From contig JBAXIB010000002.1 in NCBI GenBank assembly GCA_037138595.1, forward strand, positions 90,392 through 154,391: DNA of 64,000 nt. Reading direction: 5' to 3'. How positions within the stretch are numbered: the stretch's first letter is position 1; the number at the start of each line of letters is the position of its first letter. Under the pieces are notes generated by a model, which worked only from the letters and a program-made list of their open reading frames with translations, searched no databases and was not told where the DNA came from. Made by a program: the position numbers and the translations under genes. This stretch comes from UBA4742 sp037138595 (lineage in GTDB: Bacteria; Actinomycetota; Acidimicrobiia; Acidimicrobiales; Acidimicrobilacustridaceae). Of the stretch, positions 1 to 9,283 are shown in pieces.

Positions 1-1347
1 GTACGTATAAATCAGCGGACGTTCGGAAATATGGGGTACGAATCCGTAATACGCCGCGACGGCGACATCAGCGGGAATGAGTTTCAGTGCTTCGTCAGCG
101 TCGTGCTTCCATGGCTGACCATTTTGAGTCCAATACCCCTTATGAGAATTGACTGTCCATGGACCCACACCTTCATTTTTGGTCGCAAAAACCCCCAACA
201 GCATGACGAACAACAAGACCCACGCCACCGACGACCGCCGCCGGTTCCCAAGAACCCAAGTCGCCGCCAAGGTCACCGCCACGAATGGCATCGCGAAGTA
301 ATGAGTGAGTGGGTCATAGGTAAAACTTTGGGCGGTCAGGAAGTTGATGACATGTTGCGGGACTCCCAATATGAACACGACCGCTCCGCCAAACGGGACG
401 AACCCGTAGCCACGAATGAGTTTCAGCGCACCATTTTCAGCGCCATGGCTCGCCAAGGTCCGGGCGACGATTTCAGGGTGGCGGACCGAGTTGATGACCG
501 CCTCAGTAGCGCTACTGCCTAGCGGCCCAAACAAGCTGTCGTAAACCGCTCCTGCCGGCGAAAAATAAGGCTCAACTACTTTCGTTGCAATCACAAACCA
601 AACCAAACCCAGACCGAACGTCACGGCTCCGACACGGCGACATTTGAAAAAGAAGAAGGTGAAGATTCCAAGCATGGTCACCACCAACGCGACGTCTTCT
701 TTCCAAAGCAAGGCAAAAACGACAGCGACCCAGTACCACCTCCAGCTTCGAGTCATTGCGAAGTAGAACGCGGCGAACAGTGCAGCTATTGCCAAGTTTT
801 CCGGGTGAAACGTCTCCTGGATGAGCCACTGCGGCATGTAATGGAACAGATATGCCGCGGCTAAGCCGAGACCGAACCAATCTGATTTCAAGCGGTGGCG
901 ACCGATGAAAAAAAGTGGAACCGCACCCAAGGTGACTGCCGCGGTATTTACAACGTCAAGGAACTGTGCGCCACCACCCAACCAATAGACCGGCGCGAAC
1001 AGATAAAATCCTGGACTCACGTGATGACCCAAGACCTGCATCCCGCGAATCGAATTGAACCCGCGGCCATGAGCAAGCAGCCACGCAGCCTGACTGTTGT
1101 ACCCGAGGTCATAATCGAACGTGTTGAAGTTCACATGGCGGGCCCACACCAAGCGCTCGAAAATCAAGAAATACAAAATGATCAATGCAATAAGGGCCGC
1201 CTGTGGCAGCGTGTGGCGAAGGTAGGGCTTGCCCATCCACCAACCTTTGGCCGAATCGAAACGCGCCGCCACTCGATCGACTCGCTGCAATACGACTGAA
1301 CTCACCGAGTCGACAATTCTTGAATGTCTTGGCCTCGGTGGTGCCAT
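1..1347 (-). CDS. DUF2079 family integral membrane protein (3' end cut by window edge)
   Basis: The reverse strand is open without a stop from an ATG at 1347 down to base 1, giving 449 codons with no stop inside the window. The product has a hydrophilic start of about 45 residues and then many hydrophobic segments, the first near residues 50-67. DUF2079 hallmarks are visible: FDYDLGYNSQA (77-87), HHVSP (108-112), ETFHPENLA (178-186) and WKEDVAL (215-221). The family consists of multi-spanning, glycosyltransferase-39-like membrane proteins of uncertain activity. A charged and aromatic outer-domain stretch follows the helices and runs to the window edge. Several plus-strand frames are open here, but none resembles a protein. 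Confidence 0.85.
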   Translation of the reverse strand, partial: MAPPRPRHSRIVDSVSSVVLQRVDRVAARFDSAKGWWMGKPYLRHTLPQAALIALIILYFLIFERLVWARHVNFNTFDYDLGYNSQAAWLLAHGRGFNSIRGMQVLGHHVSPGFYLFAPVYWLGGGAQFLDVVNTAAVTLGAVPLFFIGRHRLKSDWFGLGLAAAYLFHYMPQWLIQETFHPENLAIAALFAAFYFAMTRSWRWYWVAVVFALLWKEDVALVVTMLGIFTFFFFKCRRVGAVTFGLGLVWFVIATKVVEPYFSPAGAVYDSLFGPLGSSATEAVINSVRHPEIVARTLASHGAENGALKLIRGYGFVPFGGAVVFILGVPQHVINFLTAQSFTYDPLTHYFAMPFVAVTLAATWVLGNRRRSSVAWVLLFVMLLGVFATKNEGVGPWTVNSHKGYWTQNGQPWKHDADEALKLIPADVAVAAYYGFVPHISERPLIYTY

Positions 1348-1423
1348 CACGATTCCCGATCGTACTCGTCGCTCAGCAGGATTTGGGCAATGTCACTGCC
1401 CGACAAGGGTCTAGGGTCTCGCC

Positions 1424-1528
1424 ATGATCATCGCCGCGTTGCTTGCCGCATTGGGTGGATTTGGCCTCATCGCCATTGTTGCGATCGTTGTCGTAATCCG
1501 ACGACGACGGAAGAAAAACGCCGGTTAA
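1424..1528 (+). CDS. Possible 34-residue single-pass membrane microprotein
   Basis: A short frame encodes about 25 mostly hydrophobic residues (MIIAALLAALGGFGLIAIVA, then IVVV) followed by the basic stop-transfer tail RRRRKKNAG. This is the composition of a one-helix membrane protein. An AGGG that could serve as ribosome site lies 7 bases before the ATG. It sits alone between the divergent DUF2079 gene and the convergent transporter. Its TAA lies inside a TTAA that also supplies the transporter stop on the other strand. No family is recognised, and a chance frame cannot be excluded. Confidence 0.45.
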   Translation: MIIAALLAALGGFGLIAIVAIVVVIRRRRKKNAG

Positions 1529-2583
1529 CCAACGTCTGGTGCGGCCCCCGGCGCGTTGCGTTGACCCGCGACCACGATACCGGTGTGCACAAGGCCGATC
1601 ATGGCCACCATCCACACCACAATCGCCACTACCCACATCGTCAGTGGAACGCGGCCGAGCGCGTCAAGGCTTAGCACCGCACGCATGCGGAATGTCGCGG
1701 CACCGTACATCCCGAGCGGATAGACAATCGCCCAATACGACGGGTGATAACGCAGTGGAACTCGTTTCACGAAGTGACGCCAAACACCAAGCGCAATGAG
1801 CAGTGGGAACCAAAAAGTTGCTGTCGCCCACGCCAAGATAACCATTCCCTGCAAAAACGAAGCCAGTTGGTCAATCCGTGCCGACGAAGCGTGCGCGTTC
1901 AACAAATTTGAACCCGCAAGAACGGTACTTGCGACGGCACCGGTCGCAACCCACGCTGTTGGATCGGAGTCGCGCTGCAACGGACTATGAAATGTCCAGC
2001 GAGTGAAAACCATGGTCATCACGATCAAGTACAAAACTATCCCGAGTCCAAAACTCGCGACACAAAGGAATGTCACCAACTCGCTTGGGTGTCGAGTGAG
2101 CAGCAGCGCACCCAAAATGGTGATCGACTGGAGCGACACCGTGATGAGAAACCAGGTGCCGTTTACTCCTTCACCAAACTCCGGCTTGTCATCACGAACC
2201 ACCACCGAGATCAGCGTTCCGTAAAGCAAAACTACCCAAAGGATCAATCCCAAGATCCACATGTACCGTGCGAGATCCCACCAGCCAAAAACCAACGCCA
2301 CCGCACTTCCGAGGACATTGGTTCCAATGACCGTCGTGAGAAAGGTGAAGCCCCGGTCATGACTCATGAGATCCGCGACAAGTTTCCGCGGAAACAACAC
2401 CAACCGAGAAACTGTCATCGCGATCAATACCACGTAGGCCACAATCGCTACGGTCGTCAATCCCTTCGACGCCAGAACGAAATGTTGCTGTGATGCGCCG
2501 ACCGCAATGATTCCCGTTGCCATGACCATTGCGAAATACCCCGGGAATAATCCGGCGATGGCGTTGCGCGGCGAGATTCTCAA
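1525..2583 (-). CDS. TDT family transporter (tellurite-resistance/dicarboxylate, SLAC1-like)
   Basis: This 352-residue protein has about ten hydrophobic helices and opens with NAIAGLFPGYFAMVMATGII, the typical start of TDT permeases (TehA, Mae1, SLAC1). Members carry dicarboxylates or act as anion channels; the substrate cannot be told from sequence. The start is a TTG, because an in-frame TAA lies a few codons upstream and no ATG intervenes; an AGGGA sits at ribosome-site distance. It is transcribed away from the lipoprotein gene at 2764 and shares a TTAA stop overlap with the microprotein frame at its 3' end. Confidence 0.85.
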   Translation of the reverse strand: MRISPRNAIAGLFPGYFAMVMATGIIAVGASQQHFVLASKGLTTVAIVAYVVLIAMTVSRLVLFPRKLVADLMSHDRGFTFLTTVIGTNVLGSAVALVFGWWDLARYMWILGLILWVVLLYGTLISVVVRDDKPEFGEGVNGTWFLITVSLQSITILGALLLTRHPSELVTFLCVASFGLGIVLYLIVMTMVFTRWTFHSPLQRDSDPTAWVATGAVASTVLAGSNLLNAHASSARIDQLASFLQGMVILAWATATFWFPLLIALGVWRHFVKRVPLRYHPSYWAIVYPLGMYGAATFRMRAVLSLDALGRVPLTMWVVAIVVWMVAMIGLVHTGIVVAGQRNAPGAAPDVG

Positions 2584-2708
2584 GTGAGCAGCTTTCCCTA
2601 GTTAGCGCAATGGGTGCTCTGAGGTTTCCGAACCTTCGTGAATTTCGTCACGATGCCCCATATCGCAATCTCGGCAACCTAGATCGTTTCCAAACTAGTG
2701 CACGGCGC

Positions 2709-2722
2709 TCGCAATGTTGCGA
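2709..2722. promoter_or_regulatory. Palindrome upstream of the pentapeptide lipoprotein
   Basis: TCGCAA-TG-TTGCGA is a perfect 6-base inverted repeat, 41 bases before the lipoprotein ATG in the divergent intergenic region. It has the size of a dimeric repressor site. No regulator gene is adjacent, so the role is inferred. Confidence 0.25.
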
Positions 2723-2763
2723 TGTGTCGATAGCGTTGGCTGTAACCCAACTGAAGGAGAAAC

Positions 2764-3189
2764 ATGCGGCGATCATGGCTCATCTTTCCCGTAACAGCAG
2801 TCCTGCTGTTTGGAGCGATTTCTTGCGGCTCCAAATCGAACACAACCGCATCGGACAGCGTCAGCACCACCACCTCGGTACAACGATCAACGACCAGTGC
2901 GCCAAGTTCGACCAAGGCATCTAAGCCTGCGAACACCGCAAAGGACTGCACCGTGCGAGGAAAAAGCGCAGATTTACACGGATGTGACCTGACGAACGCC
3001 GACTTGAAGAACGCAGAGTTAACCGGCGCGTACTTCATTAACGCCAACTTGACCGGAGCGAACCTCACCGGGGCGAGCGTGTCTTATGCTCAATTCCAAG
3101 GCGCAACTTGGTCACATACAACATGCCCCGATGGCACAAATAGCAATGCTTCATCACCGGAAACCTGTATCGGGCACACGAAGGTGTGA
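2764..3189 (+). CDS. Pentapeptide-repeat lipoprotein
   Basis: This 141-residue protein has a signal peptide (MRR, then a hydrophobic stretch) ending in a lipobox-like site with Cys21 (GAISC), so it is probably a lipid-anchored exported protein. A Ser/Thr-rich linker follows. Residues of about 70-110 contain tandem A(D/N)Lxx units such as ADLHG, CDLTN, ADLKN and ANLTG, which fold as a short right-handed beta-helix. A C-terminal Cys pair (TCPDGT...ETC) resembles the cap of related actinobacterial proteins. The start is firm, because GAAGGAG lies just before the ATG. The function is unknown. Confidence 0.8.
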   Translation: MRRSWLIFPVTAVLLFGAISCGSKSNTTASDSVSTTTSVQRSTTSAPSSTKASKPANTAKDCTVRGKSADLHGCDLTNADLKNAELTGAYFINANLTGANLTGASVSYAQFQGATWSHTTCPDGTNSNASSPETCIGHTKV

Positions 3190-3204
3190 AGCGTAGGCCA
3201 ACGA

Positions 3205-3777
3205 TTAGTCGTCGAACGCCGACCAATCTTCAGGGTTGTCTTCGACAAACCATTCGAGCACCTCGCCTTTAATGCCGTCGACGAGAACGAGTCCGCGTTG
3301 CTTTGGTGGATCATCGGCTGAATAGAGCAGGATCCGCCACGTCGGTTTGCTCAACAAACCACGCCACCCCATCTGGGCTGAAGCATGACCGACGGGAAAG
3401 CCCACTGTCTTTACTGCCTCGACCAATGCGTCACTTTCGTCGATATCGAGATTCCAACCAGAAACCAATGAGTAAACACCGAACGCACTCAGCCCAATTG
3501 CCGCAGCGAGGAATCCATTGTTGATGAGTACCCCTGGGCCCGATCGATGGGTACCCCACAGCAGCAAGCAGATCGCCGCAAGCACCAAATACAACACGCC
3601 TGGGATCCGGCGACGGTTGTTGTTGGGAAACAAATAAGGTCCGACATACCCGGCGGCGTCAAGGTCTTCGGGCAACGCATCGCGGATGTCATCGTCCGAC
3701 AATGCTTTCACCGACGGTCTCGCCGACGTGACTCGGTCGGGAAGCGCTGGGTGGTTCTGATCCGAAGGCTCGCTCAT
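3205..3777 (-). CDS. Conserved two-helix membrane protein, unknown function
   Basis: The 190-residue protein has a hydrophilic N-terminus of about 55 residues and two adjacent hydrophobic segments (about 59-75 and 83-107). A soluble acidic C-terminal domain follows, ending EDNPEDWSAFDD. No catalytic motif is recognised. The gene is last in a minus-strand series below the HIT gene, separated from it by about 75 bases, and converges with the pentapeptide lipoprotein. Codon use matches the neighbours, so it is probably a real gene; nothing points to a specific role. Confidence 0.65.
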   Translation of the reverse strand: MSEPSDQNHPALPDRVTSARPSVKALSDDDIRDALPEDLDAAGYVGPYLFPNNNRRRIPGVLYLVLAAICLLLWGTHRSGPGVLINNGFLAAAIGLSAFGVYSLVSGWNLDIDESDALVEAVKTVGFPVGHASAQMGWRGLLSKPTWRILLYSADDPPKQRGLVLVDGIKGEVLEWFVEDNPEDWSAFDD

Positions 3778-3851
3778 GTCAGTGTGAAGGTAGCGCGCCC
3801 AGCCACCGCTCCACGAATGGGTCGATTCGCCAAGCCTCCGTCACAGCGGAA

Positions 3852-4403
3852 TCAATTCGGCCACGCGTCGCGAAGTTTTTTCCAACTTTCGCTGAGTGTT
3901 TCGGGCATCACGCGCGTATTGGCTACCGAGGTCATAAAGTTGGTGTCACCAGCCCACCGTGGCAAACAATGCACATGCAGGTGCTCGGGAACCCCCGCAC
4001 CGGCAGCCGTACCAATGTTCATCCCCACGTTCACCCCATCGCAGCGATACGCGAGGCGGATAGCGGCAACGGCATCGCGAACTTCACGCCACAATTCATC
4101 GTGGGTCCCGACAGCGAGATCAGCCAGATCGGAACATGCCTTATCAGGAAGTACAAGCACGTGGCCATTGGTATAGGGGTACGCGTTCAGAACGACGGAA
4201 CACTGCCCCGATCGGTGAACCACGTAACCGTCGTGGTCAGAAAGCTCCAAGATACGCTCGAATAGCGATTTCCCACTTTGGTCTCGCGCGGCTGAGTCAC
4301 GGTCCGCGTCTAGTCCGCCCTCGATGACTGAACGATTGGTGGAAACTGTCTCGATATAGGTACTTCGCCAACCGGCCCACAGTTGGTCGAGTGCGGCGCT
4401 CAT
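3852..4403 (-). CDS. HIT family nucleotide hydrolase or phosphorylase
   Basis: The product of 183 residues carries the histidine triad HLHVHCLPR, in which the His residues bind the phosphate of nucleotide substrates. HIT proteins of this actinobacterial type cleave or phosphorolyse dinucleoside polyphosphates such as Ap4A. I chose the ATG at 4403 because the protein then begins MSAALDQLWAGWRSTYIE, matching the usual start of the family, and leaves 19 bases after thrS. A longer frame to 4478 would overlap thrS. The location directly behind thrS is common in actinobacteria and suggests co-transcription; ThrRS side products can include Ap4A. Confidence 0.85.
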   Translation of the reverse strand: MSAALDQLWAGWRSTYIETVSTNRSVIEGGLDADRDSAARDQSGKSLFERILELSDHDGYVVHRSGQCSVVLNAYPYTNGHVLVLPDKACSDLADLAVGTHDELWREVRDAVAAIRLAYRCDGVNVGMNIGTAAGAGVPEHLHVHCLPRWAGDTNFMTSVANTRVMPETLSESWKKLRDAWPN

Positions 4404-4422
4404 TTTGGGATGTCCGGCGGGA

Positions 4423-6384
4423 TCATCCGACCCACAAGTGGCCTTCGACATCAGCCGCGAGCCGCTCGATAAATACATCGACCGCTACGTCCCGATCGAC
4501 CACTCCGCCGCGTGGATTTACACCGACCGTTCCTTTCTCGACGTCGTCATCGCCGACGACTAACACATACGGCAATTTCTCAACCTTCGCCTTACGAATT
4601 CGATTGCCGAGTTTCTCGTCCGCTTCATCCAAGTCGGCACGAAATCCCTCAGCACGCATGCGATCGACCAAGCGCCGAGCATAAATCTCGTGGTCATCGC
4701 GAACCGGCAACACACGCACTTGCACGGGTGCGAGCCACGCGGGAAACGCGCCGGCGTAGTGCTCAACAAGGACCGCAAAGAACCGTTCGATCGAACCAAA
4801 CAATGCTCGGTGGATCATGATGGGGGCATGAGGCTGGCCATCAGGTCCGACATATTCCATGTCGAACCGCTGCGGTAGCTGGAAATCAAGCTGAATCGTC
4901 GACATCTGCCACGTTCGACCAATCGCGTCGCGAGCCTGCACCGAAATCTTCGGTCCGTAAAAGGCCCCGCCACCTTCGTCGAGTACCAACTCGAGGTCCA
5001 TCCCCATCGCCGCGTTTCGCAGCGCTTCGGTGGCTTCTTCCCACTCCTCGGTAGACCCAACAGCCTTTTCTTCTGGGCGCGTTGAGAGCTCGAGGTAGAA
5101 GTCGTTGAGTCCGTAGTCGCGCAGAAGGTCCAAAACGAAGTGCAGGGTGTTTTGCAGTTCATCGGCCATCTGCTCTTTCGTGCAAAAAATGTGCGCGTCA
5201 TCTTGGGTCATACCTCGAACACGGGTTAGGCCATGCACCACACCAGATTTTTCATATCGATAGACCGTGCCGAACTCGAAGAATCGAAGCGGCAGATCGC
5301 GATATGAGCGTTGGCGACTCTTGTAAATCAAAATATGGAATGGGCAGTTCATCGGCTTGAGGTAGTACTCAGTACCACCATCAAGTTCCATAGGCGGGAA
5401 CATGCCGTCGGCGTACCAATCCAAGTGGCCCGAGGTTTCGAACAGATTCGCCTTGGTGATGTGAGGCGAATACACGAACTCATATCCCGCTTGTTCATGA
5501 CGCGCCCGGCTGTAATCCTCCATCAGCCGACGAATAATTCCGCCCTTGGGATGGAACACCGCCAGGCCCGATCCGAGTTCATCGGGGAACGAGAACAAAT
5601 CAAGTTCCGCGCCGAGGCGGCGATGATCGCGTTTTTCTGCTTCTTCGAGTCGCGTGAGGTACTCGGCGAGATCTTTTTTCGATGACCATGCGGTTCCATA
5701 AATTCGCTGAAGCATCGGATTCTTCTCGTCACCTCGCCAGTAGGCGCCAGCAACCCGCATCAGTTTGAAATGGCCAAGTCGCCCGGTATCGGGGACGTGC
5801 GGCCCGCGACACAAGTCGACAAAATTGGGCGGGTTTTCATAGGTCCGAACGAGACCAGTCTCGGTCGCCGACATTGGGTCTTCGGCCTGACCTTCGATGA
5901 TCTCGATCTTGAACGGATGACTTGCAAACAGCGCAATCGCCGACGCTTCAGAAATCTCGTCGCGAATGAATGGCTGCTTTTCACTCATGATCTCCCGCAT
6001 CCGGGTATCGAGGTGTTCGAGGTCATCAGGATTAAACGTTCCGCCATCCGGAAGTTGGAAGTCGTAATAAAACCCGTCTTCGATTGGTGGACCGATGGCG
6101 AAGGTGGCACCGTCGAATAAATCGAGGACTGCTTGGGCCAAGACATGTGCGGTTGAGTGACGAATCGTAAACAGCCCTCGATCGCTCTCTTCGACGACGA
6201 TCGCCACATCGTCACCATGCTGCAGTGTCCATGTGAGATCTCGCTCGACACCGTTGACGTTGGCTATCACCGCGGCTTTAGCCAATCGGGATCCAATTGA
6301 AGCGGCAAGGTCACCTGCTGTCGCTCCACTCGGGAGCTCACGCTCGGACCCATCAGGCAATGAGATGGTGATCTGGTCGGCCAT
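4423..6384 (-). CDS. thrS: Threonyl-tRNA synthetase
   Basis: This 653-residue enzyme is full length and charges tRNA-Thr with threonine. The order is: TGS domain (about 3-62), editing domain with HSTAH (76-80) and the DLCRGPH motif, then the class II catalytic core. The core has MNCPFHILIY supplying the zinc-binding Cys, and further ligands in DDAHIF and the IMIHRALFGSIERF motif 3. The anticodon-binding domain closes the protein (from about residue 550). It lies 12 bases after plsC and 19 before the HIT gene, in what looks like one transcription unit. Confidence 0.97.
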   Translation of the reverse strand: MADQITISLPDGSERELPSGATAGDLAASIGSRLAKAAVIANVNGVERDLTWTLQHGDDVAIVVEESDRGLFTIRHSTAHVLAQAVLDLFDGATFAIGPPIEDGFYYDFQLPDGGTFNPDDLEHLDTRMREIMSEKQPFIRDEISEASAIALFASHPFKIEIIEGQAEDPMSATETGLVRTYENPPNFVDLCRGPHVPDTGRLGHFKLMRVAGAYWRGDEKNPMLQRIYGTAWSSKKDLAEYLTRLEEAEKRDHRRLGAELDLFSFPDELGSGLAVFHPKGGIIRRLMEDYSRARHEQAGYEFVYSPHITKANLFETSGHLDWYADGMFPPMELDGGTEYYLKPMNCPFHILIYKSRQRSYRDLPLRFFEFGTVYRYEKSGVVHGLTRVRGMTQDDAHIFCTKEQMADELQNTLHFVLDLLRDYGLNDFYLELSTRPEEKAVGSTEEWEEATEALRNAAMGMDLELVLDEGGGAFYGPKISVQARDAIGRTWQMSTIQLDFQLPQRFDMEYVGPDGQPHAPIMIHRALFGSIERFFAVLVEHYAGAFPAWLAPVQVRVLPVRDDHEIYARRLVDRMRAEGFRADLDEADEKLGNRIRKAKVEKLPYVLVVGDDDVEKGTVGVNPRGGVVDRDVAVDVFIERLAADVEGHLWVG

Positions 6385-6396
6385 AGGGCGACGATC

Positions 6397-7143
6397 CTAA
6401 CCGGGCACCACAACCGCTTCGGGTAGGGCATCAGATGGCGACAATCCGACTACCGCGGTTTCGGCCGGAAGCGTTTCGCTTTTCTTGGTCGCGTAAGTGT
6501 CGACGTAGTCCTGGCCTGATAATTCACGGATTTCATACATCACCTCGTCCGTAATTTGGCGAAGCGCCATGCGATCATCGGGACGATCCTGATAGCGCGT
6601 CACCGACACCGGTCGACCAATCCGCACTCGCATCACCTTGAATGGTCGCGGCATTGATGCATCCGGTGGTTGAACCTCAAGCGTTCCTTGCATACCCACC
6701 GGGTAAATCGGACATCCGGTACGCAGCGCAAGGCGCGCGACACCGGTATGCCCTTTGTGTAGTTTCCCGTCACGAGATCGGGTGCCTTCGGGATAGATCC
6801 CGAATAATTCGCCAGCCTCAAGCACCGCTGCGGCCGCATCAAGCGCTCCCTGAGCCGCCGAACCGCCGGAACGATCGATAGGGATCATGCCAAGCGCGGG
6901 GAAAATGTAACGGGTCTTCCAGCTGTCCATGTACTCACCTTTTCCCACATAGGTGATACGCCGAGGAAGCGACGCCGCCAAAACAAAGTGATCAAAGACT
7001 GAGAGGTGGTTGGGGGCCATTATCGCGCCACCCAATTCAGGAAGCCGATCAAGACCTTCGACTTCGATGCGCCATAGGAACGAAAAAACCGGATCGAGAA
7101 TGGCGCGAGCGATCGGGTAGAGCTGACCAACTTCTCGTGCCAT
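6397..7143 (-). CDS. 1-acyl-sn-glycerol-3-phosphate acyltransferase (PlsC family)
   Basis: The 248-residue protein shows the acyltransferase motifs NHLSVFD (the catalytic His and Asp) and YPEGTRSRDG, the glycerol-phosphate binding block. A hydrophobic N-terminal part would attach it to the membrane. It should transfer an acyl chain to lysophosphatidate in phospholipid synthesis, although PlsC homologues can act on other lipids. A strong GAGGGAGG lies before the ATG, and thrS follows after 12 bases. Confidence 0.88.
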   Translation of the reverse strand: MAREVGQLYPIARAILDPVFSFLWRIEVEGLDRLPELGGAIMAPNHLSVFDHFVLAASLPRRITYVGKGEYMDSWKTRYIFPALGMIPIDRSGGSAAQGALDAAAAVLEAGELFGIYPEGTRSRDGKLHKGHTGVARLALRTGCPIYPVGMQGTLEVQPPDASMPRPFKVMRVRIGRPVSVTRYQDRPDDRMALRQITDEVMYEIRELSGQDYVDTYATKKSETLPAETAVVGLSPSDALPEAVVVPG

Positions 7144-7259
7144 GCCACCTCCCTCGTGCGCGAATCCGTTCGGCCAAACTATCGGATCTCCGAACCCAAG
7201 CTGTGGGTCTTTCGCTAAAGTCGCAATCTCAGGTCCACTGCGCCACGCTGGCGGGCCGG

Positions 7260-8423
7260 TCAGGTGTCGGCAAGAAAAACGCCGAGCAGCTCAGCTGCGG
7301 CCTTGATGTCTTCGTTGCGATCAGCTGCAGCGTCGATAGCCGCCACAGCCGAAACCGTGTCGAGGTCTTGGTCAAGCCAGTCGCGAACTTCTGCCAGCAC
7401 CGGCGCTGACGAAGTCGCCGTCGACCCGGCATCGCGTGTTGATTCGTAGCTGGCGATCCAGCGCTCAAGACGTCCCGCCGCCCTCGGCATGATCAGGTCA
7501 TCCCATTCCCAAGAATCGCGATAGTGGTGTTCAACGATGGCGAGACGAATGGCACGGGGATCAAAGGACTTAAGGAGATCACTTACGAAAATTAAGTTGC
7601 CCAGCGACTTTGACATCTTTGCGCCATCCATCCGCACCATGGCCTGATGCATCCAGTGACGCACGAACGGTTGCCCGGTAGCCGCCTCGCTTTGCGCAGC
7701 CTCACACTCGTGGTGAGGAAATATGAGGTCAGCTCCGCCACCGTGCAAATCGATGGTCGTATCGAGTTCGCGCAACGCCAACGCCGAACACTCAATGTGC
7801 CACCCCGGCCGGCCCGGCCCCCACAGTGACTCCCATGCAGGCTCATCGTCAGCCGATGGTTGCCACAACACAAAGTCCAGCGGGTCACGTTTGTTGGTGT
7901 CGTCGATATTTCCGCCCCGTTCCGCTGCCAACACCAACATTTCGTCTCGTGAAAGGTGGCTGATCTGTCCAAATCGCTCGAAGGACCCAACGTCGAAGTA
8001 AACCGATCCGCCGCTCTGGTAGGCATACCCTTGGTCGAGCACCATCCCGATAAACCCTCGTATGTCGGCGATCGCTGAGGTGGCACGCGGTTCGCTCCAG
8101 CACTCAATCACGTTCAGCGCTGACATGTCTCCGTCGAAACGAGCCATTTCGGCTGCGGCTAAGTCGAGGTAGTGAACGCCTAGTTCTCGGGCCTTACGCA
8201 ATAAGTCGTCGTCGACGTCGGTGACATTTCGAACACACCGAGTTTCGTGACCAAGGTCGCGAAGGCGGCGTTGCAAGATGTCGTAAGCGACATACACCGC
8301 GGCGTGACCGATGTGGGTCGCGTCGTATGGCGTAATCCCGCAGGTGTACATCGTGACAACCGGTCCAGGTTCGAATGGCACGATCTCGCGACGAGCCGTG
8401 TCATAGAGGTTGATCACGCTCAT
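7260..8423 (-). CDS. mshC: MshC-like cysteine:glucosaminyl-inositol ligase (mycothiol synthesis)
   Basis: This 387-residue class I synthetase-like protein has TCGITPYDATHIGHA (27-41). The TPYDATH signature distinguishes MshC from cysteinyl-tRNA synthetase, which normally has GPTVYD. Zinc ligands are Cys28, the Cys of HIECSA and the His pair of FPHHECE, and the KMSKS loop is present as KMSKSLGN. It lacks the long C-terminal tRNA-binding part of CysS. MshC joins cysteine to GlcN-Ins in mycothiol synthesis. The mycothiol-dependent dehydrogenase at 21667 supports this reading. It follows the F420:NADP reductase gene after 52 bases. An atypical CysS is the alternative. Confidence 0.82.
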   Translation of the reverse strand: MSVINLYDTARREIVPFEPGPVVTMYTCGITPYDATHIGHAAVYVAYDILQRRLRDLGHETRCVRNVTDVDDDLLRKARELGVHYLDLAAAEMARFDGDMSALNVIECWSEPRATSAIADIRGFIGMVLDQGYAYQSGGSVYFDVGSFERFGQISHLSRDEMLVLAAERGGNIDDTNKRDPLDFVLWQPSADDEPAWESLWGPGRPGWHIECSALALRELDTTIDLHGGGADLIFPHHECEAAQSEAATGQPFVRHWMHQAMVRMDGAKMSKSLGNLIFVSDLLKSFDPRAIRLAIVEHHYRDSWEWDDLIMPRAAGRLERWIASYESTRDAGSTATSSAPVLAEVRDWLDQDLDTVSAVAAIDAAADRNEDIKAAAELLGVFLADT

Positions 8424-8475
8424 GAGGCTAATGCTGGTCGTTCCAGTTCAGACAAATCGGCTGACGGCGTCCGGC

Positions 8476-9135
8476 TTAGCCGACATCGATGCCAGTGAAT
8501 TTGACCGCAGCCCTGGTCTTGTACCGCACGTTCAACTGCAGAAGCACCGCGGCGAATGCCTCAATTGGCGCGGCATTTGAGAGTTCGCCTGCATCAAGTG
8601 GTCGCATATTGGGAATCTTTCGCACGAGGTCGCAAGTGACCTCGGTGGCTTCAAGGTGGTCCGAGCAGATCAACACATCGCTTTCGACTGGATGATCCAA
8701 ATCGCCCAATTCCTTTGCCGGAACATGATGAAAACCGGCAGCCACCATCGACTTCGGCAACGCAGCCTGAACGCTCGCGGCGACTGAGCCACGCGGTGGC
8801 ACTAGCGGCTGAAACTCATGGCCAACTTTTGCCAGCGCGTTCGCCATCGAAATGACGACCTTTCCTTGCAACTGTCGCGACACCGCTTTTGCGGTGGCTG
8901 CTGCCGCGTCCCAAGGCGTAGCGATGACAACGAGATCGGCATTAGCCGCGCCTGCGTTATCAGCTGCCTCGATGACTAGACCTTTGCCGTCCCACTTCGT
9001 TAACAACTGATCGCGGATCTCCATCGATCGATACTTTGATCGCGACCCGAGGATGACTTCGAATCCGACCGAAGCCAGTCGGGCGGCAAGGCCGCTTCCA
9101 GCCGGACCAGTTGCTCCAAGCACTCCAATTTGCAT
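8476..9135 (-). CDS. npdG: NADPH-dependent F420 reductase (F420:NADP oxidoreductase)
   Basis: The 219-residue Rossmann protein begins MQIGVLGATGPAGSGLAARL with a dinucleotide-binding glycine motif. It continues with LGSRSKYRSMEI, a pattern typical of NADPH:F420 oxidoreductases, in which the Ser/Arg pair binds the NADPH 2'-phosphate. The enzyme passes hydride between NADPH and the deazaflavin F420. This fits the LLM-fold candidate F420 enzymes elsewhere in the window. It heads the minus-strand group that continues with the MshC-like gene, and is divergent from fabI. Confidence 0.88.
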   Translation of the reverse strand: MQIGVLGATGPAGSGLAARLASVGFEVILGSRSKYRSMEIRDQLLTKWDGKGLVIEAADNAGAANADLVVIATPWDAAAATAKAVSRQLQGKVVISMANALAKVGHEFQPLVPPRGSVAASVQAALPKSMVAAGFHHVPAKELGDLDHPVESDVLICSDHLEATEVTCDLVRKIPNMRPLDAGELSNAAPIEAFAAVLLQLNVRYKTRAAVKFTGIDVG

Positions 9136-9283
9136 CTGATCACCCTAGACGCGGCAAACACCCAGCCATGCAGTGTCACCACCTACTCAAATGAGAGGCA
9201 CCCGCACGCTGTATCGATCGGGCATCCCAGCGAGATCTGAAAGGGCCGGTAACGTGCGGCTACTGAATCGAATTGGAGGGTTC

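Noticed and set aside
31..522. Plus-strand open frames in the first 1.3 kb
   Set aside because: They lie opposite the DUF2079 gene, have biased composition and carry no motif.
7260..8423. Cysteinyl-tRNA synthetase
   Set aside because: The TPYDATHIGHA signature and short length fit MshC better, and mycothiol use is supported by the dehydrogenase at 21667; some doubt remains.
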